Shown here one piece after another: positions 63,937-64,000 of a stretch of 64,000 bases of DNA (positions are counted from its first letter, which is position 1; each line of letters starts with the position of its first letter). The translations under genes and the position numbers were made by a program. The DNA is from Ruminococcus sp. AM36-2AA (lineage in GTDB: Bacteria; Bacillota; Clostridia; Lachnospirales; Lachnospiraceae), in assembly GCF_003461955.1 (NCBI RefSeq), contig NZ_QTYB01000001.1:435155-499154 (forward strand). The letters run 5' to 3'. The notes under the pieces were generated by a model. That model worked only from the letters and a program-made list of their open reading frames with translations, searched no databases and had not been told where the DNA came from.

Positions 63937-64000
63937 GAAAAATCCCGAATCTTTCACGACAAACGCATGAATGGTTAGCAACTGCAAATTCTATTTTTTT

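Noticed and set aside
1..64000. CRISPR array
   Set aside because: No regularly spaced direct repeats of CRISPR length were seen; the only strictly periodic array is the 10-bp one at tubR.

Overview
The window joins an AT-rich prophage (about 1-28,850) to a more GC-rich bacterial chromosome (about 28,850-64,000). The host genes suggest a gut Firmicute of the Lachnospiraceae: a DUF6077 membrane protein, a molybdenum hydroxylase operon, a BspA-type leucine-rich surface protein, an AGCS symporter and Gram-positive style promoters and ribosome binding sites. The genus cannot be fixed from this sequence.

Prophage (left edge to about 28,850). All but two genes are on the plus strand. The order is: tail hub/tail-associated protein with an S74-like C-terminus (5' end outside the window); small accessory proteins and a four-helix membrane protein; a first S74-chaperoned fibre; a small baseplate-type protein; a giant 2,455-residue multidomain adhesin; further appendage proteins; a compact replicon-like cassette (17,400-19,960); two fibre proteins with tropism-determinant-like N-termini, the second ending in another S74 domain; a GH25+CHAP endolysin; a membrane coiled-coil protein; a phi-LC3-type holin; and a small minus-strand coiled-coil gene beside the attachment junction. 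The right end lies in the anticodon arm of a tRNA-Arg(CCG) gene. The 5' half of that tRNA and its promoter are on the chromosome side, and the phage side does not rebuild its 3' half.

The most unusual part is the cassette inside the tail-fibre cluster. It holds a small Cro/C1-type regulator, a winged-helix TubR-like gene, a TubZ (tubulin/FtsZ-family GTPase) gene and a RepA/DUF6017-type replication initiator. A near-perfect sigma-A promoter drives tubR-tubZ-rep. Starting at its predicted start site is a strictly 10-bp-phased array of GAA(C/A)T-like boxes that runs into the tubR coding region, a candidate centromere and operator. The initiator gene carries a perfect 13-bp inverted repeat followed by a very AT-rich stretch in its linker, a candidate origin. 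This looks like a complete low-copy plasmid maintenance module carried by an integrating phage, which suggests a phage-plasmid or an episomal stage.

Chromosome (29,000-64,000). Almost everything is on the minus strand in compact operons: (i) xanthine-dehydrogenase-type FAD, 2Fe-2S and molybdopterin subunits translationally coupled to a DUF6077 membrane protein that is split by one in-frame stop; (ii) an M28 peptidase, a GNAT acetyltransferase and a GH13 alpha-glucosidase; (iii) a MacB-like ABC exporter whose periplasmic adaptor gene is broken near its 5' end; (iv) a lone plus-strand cytidylate-kinase-like gene; (v) a GntR regulator under a perfect palindromic operator, an ABC-2 exporter and a DUF362 protein; (vi) a hybrid histidine kinase, a large BspA-like protein, MoxR ATPase, DUF58 protein, a transglutaminase-fold membrane protein lacking the expected catalytic cysteine, and an esterase; (vii) a XRE-cupin regulator; (viii) a ThrH-type HAD phosphatase and an AGCS amino-acid symporter. 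Two intergenic regions (44,520-44,920 and 61,340-61,560) are dense in long hairpins and are not explained by the genes around them.
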